Shown here: one piece after another, positions 24,462-35,000 of the stretch
Numbering within the stretch: the stretch's first letter is position 1
Layout: the number at the start of each line of letters is the position of its first letter
Source of the DNA: Fischerella sp. PCC 9605
GTDB lineage: Bacteria; Cyanobacteriota; Cyanobacteriia; Cyanobacteriales; Nostocaceae
Direction of reading: 5' to 3'
NCBI RefSeq assembly: GCF_000517105.1
Contig: NZ_KI912152.1
Location: 62,001 to 126,000 of the forward strand
DNA length: 64,000 nt
Position numbers and translations under genes: made by a program
Notes under the pieces: generated by a model
What the model was told of the DNA's origin: nothing
The model's input: the letters and a program-made list of their open reading frames with translations, nothing else
Database searches by the model: none

Positions 24462-24998
24462 TTAAATAATTTGGCAAGTAGTTGTTTTTGCGGCACAAAA
24501 ACTATTAAAACGGTGGCGATCGCCCAATGGTTTTTGACCCTTGCGGCTAACAAACACGGCAGCATTGGGGCTGTGGTCATTACTGAGGAATTGCAACTCC
24601 TCATACAAATCCTTGGGGATAATGACTGTCCTGGTTTCGTCACCCTTGCCGAACAGCGTCACTTGTCCTTGTCCGTCGCCTCATATCTTGCACCTCTAAG
24701 TACAAAACCGTACAAAGCAAATATATGCGCGATAAAGGTACATTATTTTTATGGGCTTTTATCCCTAAATCAAGGACTTTGGAATTAATACTGAGTGACT
24801 AAATACCATCAATTTTTCTTGGTGCAAGATGTGAGTCGCGGTTGGGACGAAATCCCGCCAAGTTAACCGAGCGACTTCACCGACTCGCGCCCCAGTGTAG
24901 TAGATGAACTTAATAAGTGAGCGATCGCGTCCTGGTGGAGTCAGCGCAATCATAGTCATAACTTCCACTTCGCTGAGAATCCTTTTTTATAAGGCTTC
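24462..24998 (-). pseudogene. tyrosine recombinase (XerC/D-like), broken
   Basis: Reading from about 24998 the minus strand gives I-L-S-E-V-E-V-M-T-M-I-A-L-T-P and S-L-I-K-F-I-Y-Y-T-G-A-R-V-G-E-V-A-R-L-T-W-R, the first catalytic Arg region of tyrosine recombinases. After a degenerate gap, a second frame (24662-24462) gives L-F-G-K-G-D-E-T-R-T-V-I-I-P, the beta-strand with the catalytic Lys (G-K-G-x-x-x-R). The C-terminal H-x-x-R and Tyr are not found. At least two frame breaks make it inactive. It may be the old integrase of the island. Confidence 0.6.
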
Positions 24999-25322
24999 TC
25001 CAATTGTGATGAGAAATCCGGGTTTTGCATCTGCGATCGCCACCTTGCAAAATTGTTCTAGGGCTGGTGAATTACGTCAAATAGATGTTTAGCTATATGA
25101 ATTACCCTAGAAAAAAATATATCTAGAAAATGTAGTAATAAGCTATTTGATGGTTTTGGTTGAACAGATGCGATCGCTGTGAGTACATTGAGGGTGGGGG
25201 CTTCCACGATGCCGTTAAAGTTAGAAATCCTGCCATGTTAAAATTCTCCTTGTAATCTTCATTTAGCGGTGGAGATAAGTACCTGGTAAATAATTTCTAC
25301 GTTAATAGTAAATATTATTAAC
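24999..25322. other. intergenic, no gene seen
   Basis: Contains the degenerate upstream end of the recombinase relic, an AT-rich tract (25090-25140) and one HIP1 site. It serves as the upstream region of the gene at 25323. Confidence 0.4.
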
Positions 25323-26345
25323 ATGACGGAAAGTAATTTTGAACCTATCACTGCTGTCATTAAAGTGAGCGCAGGTGCAGCAACTTCTCCAATAAAAAAT
25401 AAGCTGGAGCGCAGTGAGATTATTATCAAAGCGCTAAAAAAATTGGGTTTTGAGCCGGAACATCCACCTGCCGATTTCACTGGTGTATATCAGTACGCAT
25501 TGGTGGAGTATGGTGTTGACAAACCAGAACCAATCCTACAACTATTTCGGCAAAAAGAAATCGTCCAAGCTTTCCGCCAAGCATTTGAGCAGAATGAGCG
25601 ATCAAGTCTTCCGAAACCAGTGGAAGACTTTCTTGATTGGAACATATTGGGAGATCAGATCCGAGAACTAAAAAAAATTAATATTCGGCAGGAGTTTGCC
25701 AACTTTAAAGCAGTCTTTATCAATGTTGCTAACCGCACACGGAACCCTGCAGAGGTGATTCGAGATCAGAAGATAGACGATTTACAAAAGAAATTAGATA
25801 AAATTCAACAACAGTTAGACCATTATCTTGCACACCCACCACTGACTCTTAATGAACTCTGGCAAGAACTCAAAGCATTTGGTTTCCGTACTGACAAAAT
25901 GGGAGTTGTGTTAGTACAAGAGGAAACTTTGGGAATGTGGACACCACAGAGTACTTACCCAAAACTGGTGAGCCTAGGTAGTCGTATTCGCTTTGAGCTG
26001 AATATTGAGAGTACAGGATATTTACTACTTTTAGAGAAAAACACATCAGGGGAAGTGTGGTGCTTGTGTCCGTCATTTTTAGCACCGCAACCGTACTTGA
26101 GTGCGGGCAAGAACAGCTTGCCTCAGCAGGACGCGCCAATAACATCTTTTCAACTTGAAGGTGCCCCGGGTTTAGAGCAAATTTTGGCAGTGATGTCTAA
26201 GGAAGCCCCTTCCATAAAGTGGTTGCCTCAAGGGAGTGATGAACCCCTGCAATTGAATGAAGGCTACTTAATTGAATTGCTAAAGTACGTGAACCAAAGC
26301 GAAGACTGTAAGGTTCTTTATACCGAATATACAGTAACAGCGTAA
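25323..26345 (+). CDS. linker-domain plus DUF4384 protein (conflict-system satellite)
   Basis: A 340-residue protein. Residues ~20-140 are closely related to residues ~330-460 of the large protein at 32059-35874: both share P-E-H-P-P-A-D-F-(T/S)-G-V-Y, L-V-E-Y-G-(V/I) and K-P-x-P-x-L-x-L-F-R-Q. A short coiled coil follows (about 142-165), then a DUF4384-type domain (about 180-310), with the G-x-x-x-x-F-x-x-x-I-E-S-T-G-Y-L-L-L-L-E pattern and a P-x-x-x-A-P-G-L-E-Q-I-L-A-V end. DUF4384 is often attached to caspase-like or kinase proteins. I infer a partner or regulator of the operon at 32-44 kb. The start ATG is the first in frame. Confidence 0.6.
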   Translation: MTESNFEPITAVIKVSAGAATSPIKNKLERSEIIIKALKKLGFEPEHPPADFTGVYQYALVEYGVDKPEPILQLFRQKEIVQAFRQAFEQNERSSLPKPVEDFLDWNILGDQIRELKKINIRQEFANFKAVFINVANRTRNPAEVIRDQKIDDLQKKLDKIQQQLDHYLAHPPLTLNELWQELKAFGFRTDKMGVVLVQEETLGMWTPQSTYPKLVSLGSRIRFELNIESTGYLLLLEKNTSGEVWCLCPSFLAPQPYLSAGKNSLPQQDAPITSFQLEGAPGLEQILAVMSKEAPSIKWLPQGSDEPLQLNEGYLIELLKYVNQSEDCKVLYTEYTVTA

Positions 26346-26910
26346 GTAGCACCTGAAACTAAGAAGAGAAATAGTATGGATGAACAGCTTTTCCAAGACT
26401 ATCTTCATCTCAGCTAATGGTTATTCAACGAAACAACAAACCACTTGACAGATGGCTATGGTATCTTCGCTACTTTCTCTACATGTTGGTATTTTTCTAA
26501 TCAAAAATCTCTCCTCATAGTACTTTTAGGTTTGTAAACTTGCTATGGTTTATTGATTTCATTCACGTGTATTGTGGTTAATTTTGAGAGCGATCGCTCC
26601 CAAAAGTACCTAACCAAAACCTGATTATCTTGTCAGCCATTGTCATTACATATTATGGCAGTTTCAGAATAAACCCAGCAGTCTTAACTCGATTTTTTGA
26701 TTAAAAATATTAATTCGTACTCCTACACCATCGTCAATATTTAATCACTAATTATTCACTTCATTTAGCTATTTCCTAATAGAAAAACCGTTCGTACAGG
26801 ATTCTTCAGTTTGTAAACTTGTTATTGGTTATCGATTTCATTCACGGGTATTGCACTTAGTGCGGTTATTCAGGAACACTGCTATTCCTCTCTAATAGAA
26901 AAATCTCAAG
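26346..26910. other. intergenic with a ~45-bp direct repeat
   Basis: No gene was seen. TTTGTAAACTTGCTATGGTT at 26531 and a closely similar stretch at 26810 (TTTGTAAACTTGTTATTGGTT, both followed by ATTTCATTCACG) form a diverged direct repeat about 280 bp apart. A HIP1 octamer lies at about 26592. Confidence 0.5.
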
Positions 26911-29900
26911 TTAGGGAGTCTCGTCACACCACTCAACATTCGTTAGAGGAGTTGTGTCTCCCTGACAAATCCAGGCTCCCCAGTAAAACGGATGTTGAAG
27001 TGGCTGCTCATCTTCAGAGCAAGCAACTGCTACCTGAGAATTGAATTCCTGAACATTAAACAACTCTTTGAGAACTTCAAGTCCTAGCGGAGACTGACGT
27101 AGCTCTCGAATTGTAATTGTTCGTACATAATTTTGGGCTTCCCGTAATGCTTCAGCACGCCCTAGACCACTCTTCAGATTGTCGAAGAAGTAATCCATCA
27201 GCAGCGCCGTTGCTCTACCTGGTACTTCCCACAAGCTCATAACAAGAGTTTTAGTCCCTGCTACAGCAAAGGCGCGACGTAGCCCAAAAACTCCTTCCCC
27301 AATCCTAATGTCTCCCCTAGCAGTATTACAGGCAGACAATACAGTGAGTTCATTAGCCCAAAGATCCAAACCTGCTATTTCTTGAGCAAAGACAAAGCCC
27401 TTTCCAGCACCTGAAGGAGGAGTTCCGCCCAAAAGCCAAGAATTAGCACCTGCTAGCGCTAATCCTGTCCTTAACATTGGATCTTCTAGTTTCATCTTAA
27501 AGAAACGTTTATCGCTCAATATCCCAGATACTAAGGAAGATGATTTATATTGAGGATCTGGAAGGAAAAGACCATGAGTAGCAATAAGCATAATTTTAGG
27601 ACATCGATCACTCATAAGCCGACTTTCTAAAGCCTCATTTCCAAGGTATAGTTCTACTCCTTTCAATTTATTAGCAACGCTTTTACCTAAGAAATAAGTG
27701 CTAGGAACACGAGAGAGCCGATTTTCCTTCAGTGAATTAAGTAATTCTGATACTGGTTCTAGAATTTCGGAGGATGGCTCATTTATGACTTCTTCTCCTA
27801 AGTCAAAATTAGGATCAGCTATGACCAAGGGAGAAAAGGCAGGACGATTAGATTGAACTTGATAGCGAAGAATCTCTCGTCCCACATCTAAGTATGAGAT
27901 ACAAAACTCATCTGTCAGCAAGCGACATCCTGTTTCATCAAAGGGTAGTATTTGAAAAGGAACTAGGTTCAAATCTCCATCAGGTGCAATTATTAAGTGC
28001 TTGTATCCACTTACGGCTTCCCGTAGTGGATAAAAAAGTACCTGAGTTAATTGGATGGCAGCTGTTTTGTTATAATATCTCTGGTTCAATTTAAGTGTGG
28101 AGTCAGACTGCCACATTCCTAATGATTCTTCAGAACTATCTGCTGCTGAAGATCGAAGCTCTTGAATTTTCCTACCGATAAATTCTGCGTCTTCAGGCAA
28201 AGGAATCATTCTTACAGCATCTGGTTGTTGAGCAGGCAAGACAAACGCTAAATATCGTACAGCTTCAATCCCACTTTCTTTATAAGTGGGAGCAACTTGA
28301 AAATTGTATACATTAGAACGGACAAACTCCACCAAAACTGAGTCTTTGGGTAATGCTGTGGCTATCTTGCGGTAGTCAATAAGGTGCTTCTGAAGTTGAA
28401 TCTCTGGTACTTGAGCTGCCAGCTCTTTTTGTAAGATATTGTATTTAGTTTGAAGATTAGCTAATTCTTCTTGATAAGAAACACTACTGTCTATTCCTGT
28501 AAAGGAGAAGGTCTTATCAATTATTTGTTCGCTTAAGTCACGAAGCTTTTGAACATCTCCCATTAAATGTGAATAACGTCCGCTGAATAATGCTTGATTT
28601 TGAGACGCTAGAGCGGACATAGTAATGGCTTTACGCTTTAACACAAGTTCCAGTCCCGAATATATTGCTTGAGGAGATTCGGGAAAATATTTATGAATCA
28701 GAGATAAAAAACCATTCATATTGCCTCTAATCGTTTGAAGATATGCAAGGCGATCGCTCTCCGAACTAAAGGCAAATATACGATCGATTGTCTCATCCTC
28801 AATCTGGAGCGCTTCCAACAATCTGGAAAATGCATCTTCATAACGATCTGTGGCAGCAAGAAAATTAGCTAGGTTGCTTAAATTCAAACCTACATGAGGA
28901 TGATTCTCTCCAAAAGCATGTTTTGTTTTCTGTAGTGCTTTTGTATATATTTGCTCAGCTTCTGGATAGCGACCTTCTGCATGGAATAGTGTCGCTAGAT
29001 TATTTAAGATAACTGCTACAATTGGATGTTCTTCTCTATGTAACCGCTGGTTTATACTCAATGCTTCATCATATAGCGATTTTGCCTCTGAGAAGCGCCC
29101 TAGGGTGCAATAAATTTCTCCTAAATTATTCAGAAAAAGTGTTATTTCAGGATGATCTTCTCCAAGTAAACGTTTGTATATTTCTAGAGCTTCTTGAAGT
29201 AGTAACTCAGCTTCTGAATAACGCTCTTGCAGATAGTTAAGTAAGCCTAGATTATTTAAACCAGTTGGTATCATTGGATGTTCTATTCCAAGTATCCTTC
29301 TATTTATGTCTAAGGCTTTTACACACAGTGACTCAGCCTCTGAATAACGGCCTTGTTCACGATAGATTTCTGCTAGGTTATTTAGATTAGCAGCCACTTC
29401 AATATGTTCTTCTCCAAGTATCCTTCTATTTATATCCAATATCTTCAAAAATATTGTCTCAGCCTCTGAATATCGACCTTGTACTAGATAAATAAGACCC
29501 AAACTATTCTGAATTTTGGTTACTACGTTTGTGTATTGGTTTCCGTAGATATTCCTATTCACCTCCAGGGCATTCAAACATAATTGCTCGGCTTCTGAGT
29601 AACGCCCCTGCGAGCGATAAATTTCCGTCAAGTTAAGCAAAGTAAATGCTGTTTCAGGATGTCCCTCTCCAAACGAACGATTGCTGATTTCTAAGGCTTC
29701 CAAATACAATGACTCGGCTTCTGAATACTCCCCTTGAACGTGATGAACTATCGCCAAATTTTGTAGATATGCACCAATATCAGAATCATCTTCACCCAGT
29801 AAACGCTTGCCCATCTCTAAAACATCTTGACGGAATTTTTTAGCTTCTTCGTACCGTCCCTGTTCAAAGTAAACATTAGATAAATCACTTAGGGTCATAA

Positions 29901-30327
29901 TTGCATCACGGCATATTCTAGAATCCCACTGATCTACCAACCGTACATATATGTCTAAGGCTTTCGCATGTAATGATTCTGCCTCTAAGTATTGCCCACG
30001 GTATTGATGGAGCTTAGCTAAGCTATTTAAGATATCTGCTACATTAGGATGCTCTTCTCCTCCTAGTAGACGCTTGCTTATCTCTAAGGCTTCCTGATAT
30101 AGTAATTCAGCATCTGAATATCGCCTCTGATTACTGTAAAGAATAGCTAAGTTAGTTAAGCTGGTTAGTATAATGTCGCTTTCAGAACTTAAATGCTGTC
30201 TTGCTAAGTCTAACGCTTGTTCAGCAACAATTGTTGCTTGATTATATATGCCTTGTTGCTCAAGTTGAACTGTCTTTTGATTAAGCTGTCTCCAAGCACT
30301 TAGATATTCTGTCATTTCTCGCCCCAT
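26911..30327 (-). CDS. TPR-CHAT caspase-like protein
   Basis: A 1138-residue protein. About twelve kinesin-light-chain-type TPR repeats of ~42 residues (residues ~20-510) carry the recurring L-N-N-L-A-x-(L/I)-Y-x-x-Q-G-R-Y-S-E-A-E pattern. After a helical linker (~510-770), a CHAT peptidase domain follows, with the catalytic His918 in A-T-H-G-L-F and Cys1000 in L-S-A-C-N-T-A, then V-M-S-L-W-E-V-P. CHAT is a caspase/separase-clan cysteine peptidase, and TPR repeats usually bind the activating partner or substrate. It stands alone on the strand opposite the CHAT operon. The protein looks intact and active. The target is unknown. Confidence 0.85.
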   Translation of the reverse strand: MGREMTEYLSAWRQLNQKTVQLEQQGIYNQATIVAEQALDLARQHLSSESDIILTSLTNLAILYSNQRRYSDAELLYQEALEISKRLLGGEEHPNVADILNSLAKLHQYRGQYLEAESLHAKALDIYVRLVDQWDSRICRDAIMTLSDLSNVYFEQGRYEEAKKFRQDVLEMGKRLLGEDDSDIGAYLQNLAIVHHVQGEYSEAESLYLEALEISNRSFGEGHPETAFTLLNLTEIYRSQGRYSEAEQLCLNALEVNRNIYGNQYTNVVTKIQNSLGLIYLVQGRYSEAETIFLKILDINRRILGEEHIEVAANLNNLAEIYREQGRYSEAESLCVKALDINRRILGIEHPMIPTGLNNLGLLNYLQERYSEAELLLQEALEIYKRLLGEDHPEITLFLNNLGEIYCTLGRFSEAKSLYDEALSINQRLHREEHPIVAVILNNLATLFHAEGRYPEAEQIYTKALQKTKHAFGENHPHVGLNLSNLANFLAATDRYEDAFSRLLEALQIEDETIDRIFAFSSESDRLAYLQTIRGNMNGFLSLIHKYFPESPQAIYSGLELVLKRKAITMSALASQNQALFSGRYSHLMGDVQKLRDLSEQIIDKTFSFTGIDSSVSYQEELANLQTKYNILQKELAAQVPEIQLQKHLIDYRKIATALPKDSVLVEFVRSNVYNFQVAPTYKESGIEAVRYLAFVLPAQQPDAVRMIPLPEDAEFIGRKIQELRSSAADSSEESLGMWQSDSTLKLNQRYYNKTAAIQLTQVLFYPLREAVSGYKHLIIAPDGDLNLVPFQILPFDETGCRLLTDEFCISYLDVGREILRYQVQSNRPAFSPLVIADPNFDLGEEVINEPSSEILEPVSELLNSLKENRLSRVPSTYFLGKSVANKLKGVELYLGNEALESRLMSDRCPKIMLIATHGLFLPDPQYKSSSLVSGILSDKRFFKMKLEDPMLRTGLALAGANSWLLGGTPPSGAGKGFVFAQEIAGLDLWANELTVLSACNTARGDIRIGEGVFGLRRAFAVAGTKTLVMSLWEVPGRATALLMDYFFDNLKSGLGRAEALREAQNYVRTITIRELRQSPLGLEVLKELFNVQEFNSQVAVACSEDEQPLQHPFYWGAWICQGDTTPLTNVEWCDETP

Positions 30328-30650
30328 TTACCTCTCTACCACCTATACTGCAATAATATAGTCTTCAAAATCTACCGATTCTCCAATAACGTAAAAAGAT
30401 GCGCGAAGTCGCTACCTGATTTTTATTGGTTTTTATCGTCAAATTAATAATTCTAGTTTAATGCTGAGTAATTAAATTACATCAAATTTTATTGGTGCAA
30501 GATGTGAATTGCTGTTAATCGAGATGGATCTCAGGAGAAAGAAAGCGCAATCGCACCCAGCTTTAGAATGCGATCGCACTTTAACGAATGGTATCCAAAA
30601 GCCAAACAGAAAAAATTAATCCAAGCTAGTCAAACTACTAAAGAGGGTAT

Positions 30651-30859
30651 GGGGTCAGCGTACCCGTGGGGGGTAAACTGTACGCTAGGGGAGCAATCCC
30701 TTCCTCGCAAGACTTATAGAGATCGCCCTTCAATCTGTAGCATCGTCCAAACTTCTTTTAATCGACCGTTTAATCAAGCCTTGAGAACGAATTTCTTGGG
30801 CTTGCTGGCGATCAAGATTGTCTTAACGTACACTAATCCCCCACGGGTACGCTGACCCC
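30651..30859 (+). mobile_element. 209-bp MITE, copy B
   Basis: Same length, ends and orientation as copy A, and apparently identical. Its right edge touches the truncated HNH-type frame that follows. Flanks are GTAT and TCAT, so no clear duplication. Confidence 0.8.
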
Positions 30860-31146
30860 TCATATCACGTATTGATGCAGAGGGTAACTTTGCTCCAGGT
30901 AATTGTTTGTGGATACCCAGAAAAGAGCGTTATCGTCAAATACACTTATTAAAAAGGAAAGAATTGCTGATTTCTCAAACTTTACCCAAAGCATTAGTTA
31001 CAACTGGTGAGGTTAAGATTTCACCAAATATTATTCAGGCAATTATCAAAGCTCATGCAGCTGGTGAAGCCAATATAAATAAACTTGCTACACAATATAA
31101 AATTAGCACCCAAGATGCAATAAATATTATCCTTCACTACATTTAA
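30855..31146 (+). pseudogene. HNH-type endonuclease remnant, 5'-truncated
   Basis: From the MITE edge the frame reads S-R-I-D-A-E-G-N-F-A-P-G-N-C-L-W-I-P-R-K-E, matching the end of phage-type HNH domains (R-I-D-x-x-G-x-Y-x-P-x-N-C-x-W-x-x-x-x-E-Q). The rest (to 31146) is a helical tail ending in an HTH-like segment (I-N-K-L-A-T-Q-Y-K-I-S-T-Q-D-A-I). The front of the domain, with the metal-binding His, is missing. A short frame just beyond (31155-31304) ending G-V-I-F-Q-I-Q-T may be another remnant. Confidence 0.5.
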
Positions 31147-31401
31147 ATCATATAATTTCTGGCACTAGCAACTTTACCTATGGCAGTGGCGAAATCACAC
31201 ACCAACAATTAGCACTGATGCGTGTTCTTTCCGAACTGTGCGAAGGATGGTGGTTTTGGAATGAAGATAGCGACACTGGCGTAATTTTTCAAATTCAAAC
31301 CTAAAATTCAGACTAAAAATCTACACACCATATATCTCACCACTACTTATCCTAAGTAGCTGGTTTTTTCTTTAAAAATAAATATTTAGTAGGGAGTATA
31401 A

Positions 31402-31812
31402 TTACAACTCGATATCGCTATCTCGACTCGGAAAGAACTGATATTGCCTTTGTCGCGCAGCCGCAATCTCTGAGGGAGTATCATATTCAGTAGCCTTTGT
31501 ACCAAGTTGTAATTCTTGATATAAAGGCACACCATCACCGTCATTATCACTCAGAAGAATCTTAGTCATGATATGAGCAGGGGCAACTTGTGCAAGGCGG
31601 TTAACTACGTTAGCAACAAACTCGTTAGATGCTTCGCAACTGTCAAGATATTTAATAAAAGCATCAGCACAAGCCTCAGTCATCTTCGCTGGGTTTTTAA
31701 CCCCTGCCTCGACTATGAAATCATCATAAATCGCTTTCTCATTATCAGTAAAATTTTCCTTACAAGCTTGCTGGATGATTAACTCAGCCTGCTGTTTTTG
31801 TATAGATTCCAT
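31402..31812 (-). CDS. hypothetical protein with an EF-hand-like loop
   Basis: A 136-residue soluble protein, helical in the first half (rich in E, K and A). Near residue ~90 is D-N-D-G-D-G-V-P-L-Y-Q-E-L, which matches the calcium-binding loop spacing of an EF-hand or dockerin (D-x-D-x-D-G...E). No signal peptide or membrane segment. It is divergent to the CHAT operon, and the 250-base gap between them must hold both promoters. The role is unknown. Calcium binding is an inference from one loop. Confidence 0.5.
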   Translation of the reverse strand: MESIQKQQAELIIQQACKENFTDNEKAIYDDFIVEAGVKNPAKMTEACADAFIKYLDSCEASNEFVANVVNRLAQVAPAHIMTKILLSDNDGDGVPLYQELQLGTKATEYDTPSEIAAARQRQYQFFPSRDSDIEL

Positions 31813-32058
31813 ACTACAAATTTTTAGCTATAACGATTAACAGTATCTTCTGAAAATATTAAGTATGGGCATAGCGATCGCAGAAAAATGCATCCATGAT
31901 TTATATTATGGGTAATTGGCCGTAATCATACATATGATGCAAACAACCTATTAATATGTCTCATTGCTCGCTAGTCAATTCAATCCCGATACCAGAGATT
32001 CGTTCCCGCATATCTGCGTTACCCTACAGAAATTATTTTTCCGGATTTCCAGCTCTTT

Positions 32059-35000
32059 TTGCGGTTAGGTGTACTAAAGTTGAAATTATCTAGTAGGCAG
32101 TATCAAAAACTAGGAGAAGCTTTAATTGATGCTTTTTGTGATAAATCATCACTAGAGCAGATGTTGTTGTTTGAATTAGATAAAAATCTAGATACAATTG
32201 CAAGGAGTAGTAGTTTACAAGCAATTGTCTTTAATTTAATACAGACGGCAGAAGCTCAGGGATGGTTTGAAGACCTAATTCGTGCTGCATATAAGTCAAA
32301 TCCTGGAAACCCACGCTTAAGAGCTATTGCTGAAGAATTGTTACCAAATTTTTATTCGGAAACACTATCTCCTCCTTCATCTAACACTTCAACGGGACAA
32401 AGTACTCAGCAACAAGAAATTTTGATTTTGACAGCAATTCCTCACGGACTGTATTTGGATAAAGAGATTAGAGAAATTGAGGATGCTACCCGCAGAGCTA
32501 CAAGACGGGATTTGTTTGAAATTAGGACAAGAACTGCTGTGCGTCCTCAAGATATTCGCCGCGTGATTGCGGAAGAACGCCCCCAAGTTGTCCATTTTTG
32601 TGGACATGGCTTGGAGGATGGCAGTTTGGTGTTGGAAGATGAGGGGGGAAATAGTAAACCAGTATCACCGGAGGCAATGGCGACACTATTTAAATTGCAC
32701 AGTGATTATGTTAACTGCGTGCTACTCAATGCCTGTTATTCAGCAAAAACTGCTGAGGCAATTAGCCAATACATTAATTATGCGATTGGGATCAATCCGC
32801 TGATTGGAAACAAAGCTGCGATCGCCTTTGCTGTAGGTTTTTACGACGCATTGGCGGCAAATCGATCGATTGAGGAGGCTTTTAAGTTTGGTTGTGTGGC
32901 GATTCAACTCGAAGGCGTACCGGAAGAGTTAACCCCTGTCCTCCTTAAAAAAGTAAACAAACCTCCTACAGTCGATATTGTTGAGGGACAGAATATTCAA
33001 ATTGGCGATCGCATCTATCAAGATGCTGTTAAAGTAATCCTTAATCTTGACTCTCTAATCAGCGCAATTACTGGCATTGCCAATCCTTTGATTAAAGACA
33101 AGCCTCAGCGCAATGAGATAGTCATCAAATTATTAAAACAATTTAACCTTGACCCTGAACATCCACCTGCTGATTTTAGTGGTGTTTATGCCTATACCCT
33201 AGTAGAATACGGCATTGGTAAACCCAAGCCATTCCTTGAACTTTTTCGCCAAGAAGAGATAAAACAAGCTTTTTGCAAAGCATTCGACCATAATAACCCC
33301 TCAATTCTTCTCTCTGAAGTTGATACTTTTCTCAATACCTATGCATTAGGGGATGAGATTAAAACCTTGGGAATTGACATCAGACGAGAAATCGCTACCT
33401 TTGCCACGGTTTTTATCGAACTTGCTAAGCGCAGCAGCCAACAGCAACCTACCAGTCGCGCTCAGGCACTTGCGCGTATTGAGTTGATTAGGGCAAATAT
33501 TCTTGATTTAGAAGTAGATGTCATTGTTAGACCCACCAATATAAATCTCTCTTTTGGGGGAGAGATGAGTCAGCAGATTCTAGAAAGAATTGGTTACGAT
33601 TTGTACCAACAATTGCAGAACCAACCTCAAATACCTGTTGGTGAGGTACTTGTAACAGATGCCAGTTCTTTGCCTGCTCGCTACTTATTTCATGCACCAA
33701 TCGACAAACACATCAACGCTACGGTCACAACTGTTGCAAAGGCAATTACTGCCACTTTAACAAAAGCTGAGAGCGTAGATCGTGTCCGGACAATAGCATT
33801 TCCTTCAATGGGTACTGGTGTTGCGGGTTTAAACCCTACTAAGCTGGCTCCAAAAATCTTAAGAATTGTTGCAAGTCACTTAGAGCGTGGAAGTAAATTA
33901 GAAAAGGTTATTTTTGCTTTTATAGACGAAGTTACATATCAGGCTTATATCAGTGCTTACCAAGCATTGCTTCAAGAAAACTTTGTTACTTACGAAGTTT
34001 TATTAAATACTTCTGCCGAATCAGTGACTATTGGTGGAGAACTTGAAGTTTCAATACGTCTGGGACAACCTGGAAGTAGCGGGAAGGAAGCTTATGTGTT
34101 CCAACTGCCACAGAGTGAAGCTGTAGGATCTGAACTTAATATATTCTTGACTGCCCCTAGTTTTAAGTTCAATGGCGATAACACAACAAGTTTGCTGCTA
34201 GACTCTGATACTTCTCAAATAGCACAAACTGCTCATTTCCACCTCACTGCCCTTCGACCGGGTGCAAATAAAATCAAAGCAGAACTATACTGCGGGGATA
34301 GTTTTAAGGACAGCATAGAAATTGAGGTACAAGTTGATTCGTTTAATGAAAGCGAACTACACCCACTTATCGCCGCCCGATCGCGTCCCGTTGCCCAACC
34401 AGATATAATTCTCCAAGTGCGAACTACTTGGAACGCAGATATCTTTGCGTGTACTTTCAATTATCACATTGATAGCTACCAATCACGCTTGTTATTTGCT
34501 GACGATGTTGACTACACATCACAGTCTTTATCTGCTACTTGGATTGAGCGATACTCCGAAGGAGTCGCTACCTGCGGAAGCCGCTCCGCGTCTACGCGAT
34601 CGCACTCGTTATTAAAATCCACCCTTGAGGAAGCCGCTACTAGCCAACCGGAAGATTTCCGTTCTCGTCTTGCTTCTCTTGGTCAATACCTGTTTAAATC
34701 CTTACTCCCAGAGGAAATGCAAAATACTTTCCGTACGATAGCAGGTTTTAACCGCCCTTTCACCTTACTGATTTTGGCTGACCAAGATGCTTGCTTTCCT
34801 TGGGAATTATTGCATGATGGGCAAAAGTTTTTAGGAGAATACTTTATTATTGGACGGTGGCTATGGGAGTTAGAAAAGACACGTCCCTATGAGTTTCCCG
34901 TAGGTGCGGTGAATGTTGCCCATTATGCCAATGTGGAACAGCCGGAAATCTGGACTGAGCTTTTGCAGCCAACGGGCGCACCACCGCCTATTCCCTTGGT

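Noticed and set aside
26911-30327. Craspase-type (type III-E) TPR-CHAT
   Set aside because: The TPRs are kinesin-light-chain type and no gRAMP or Cas genes are adjacent. It fits the widespread cyanobacterial TPR-CHAT group instead.
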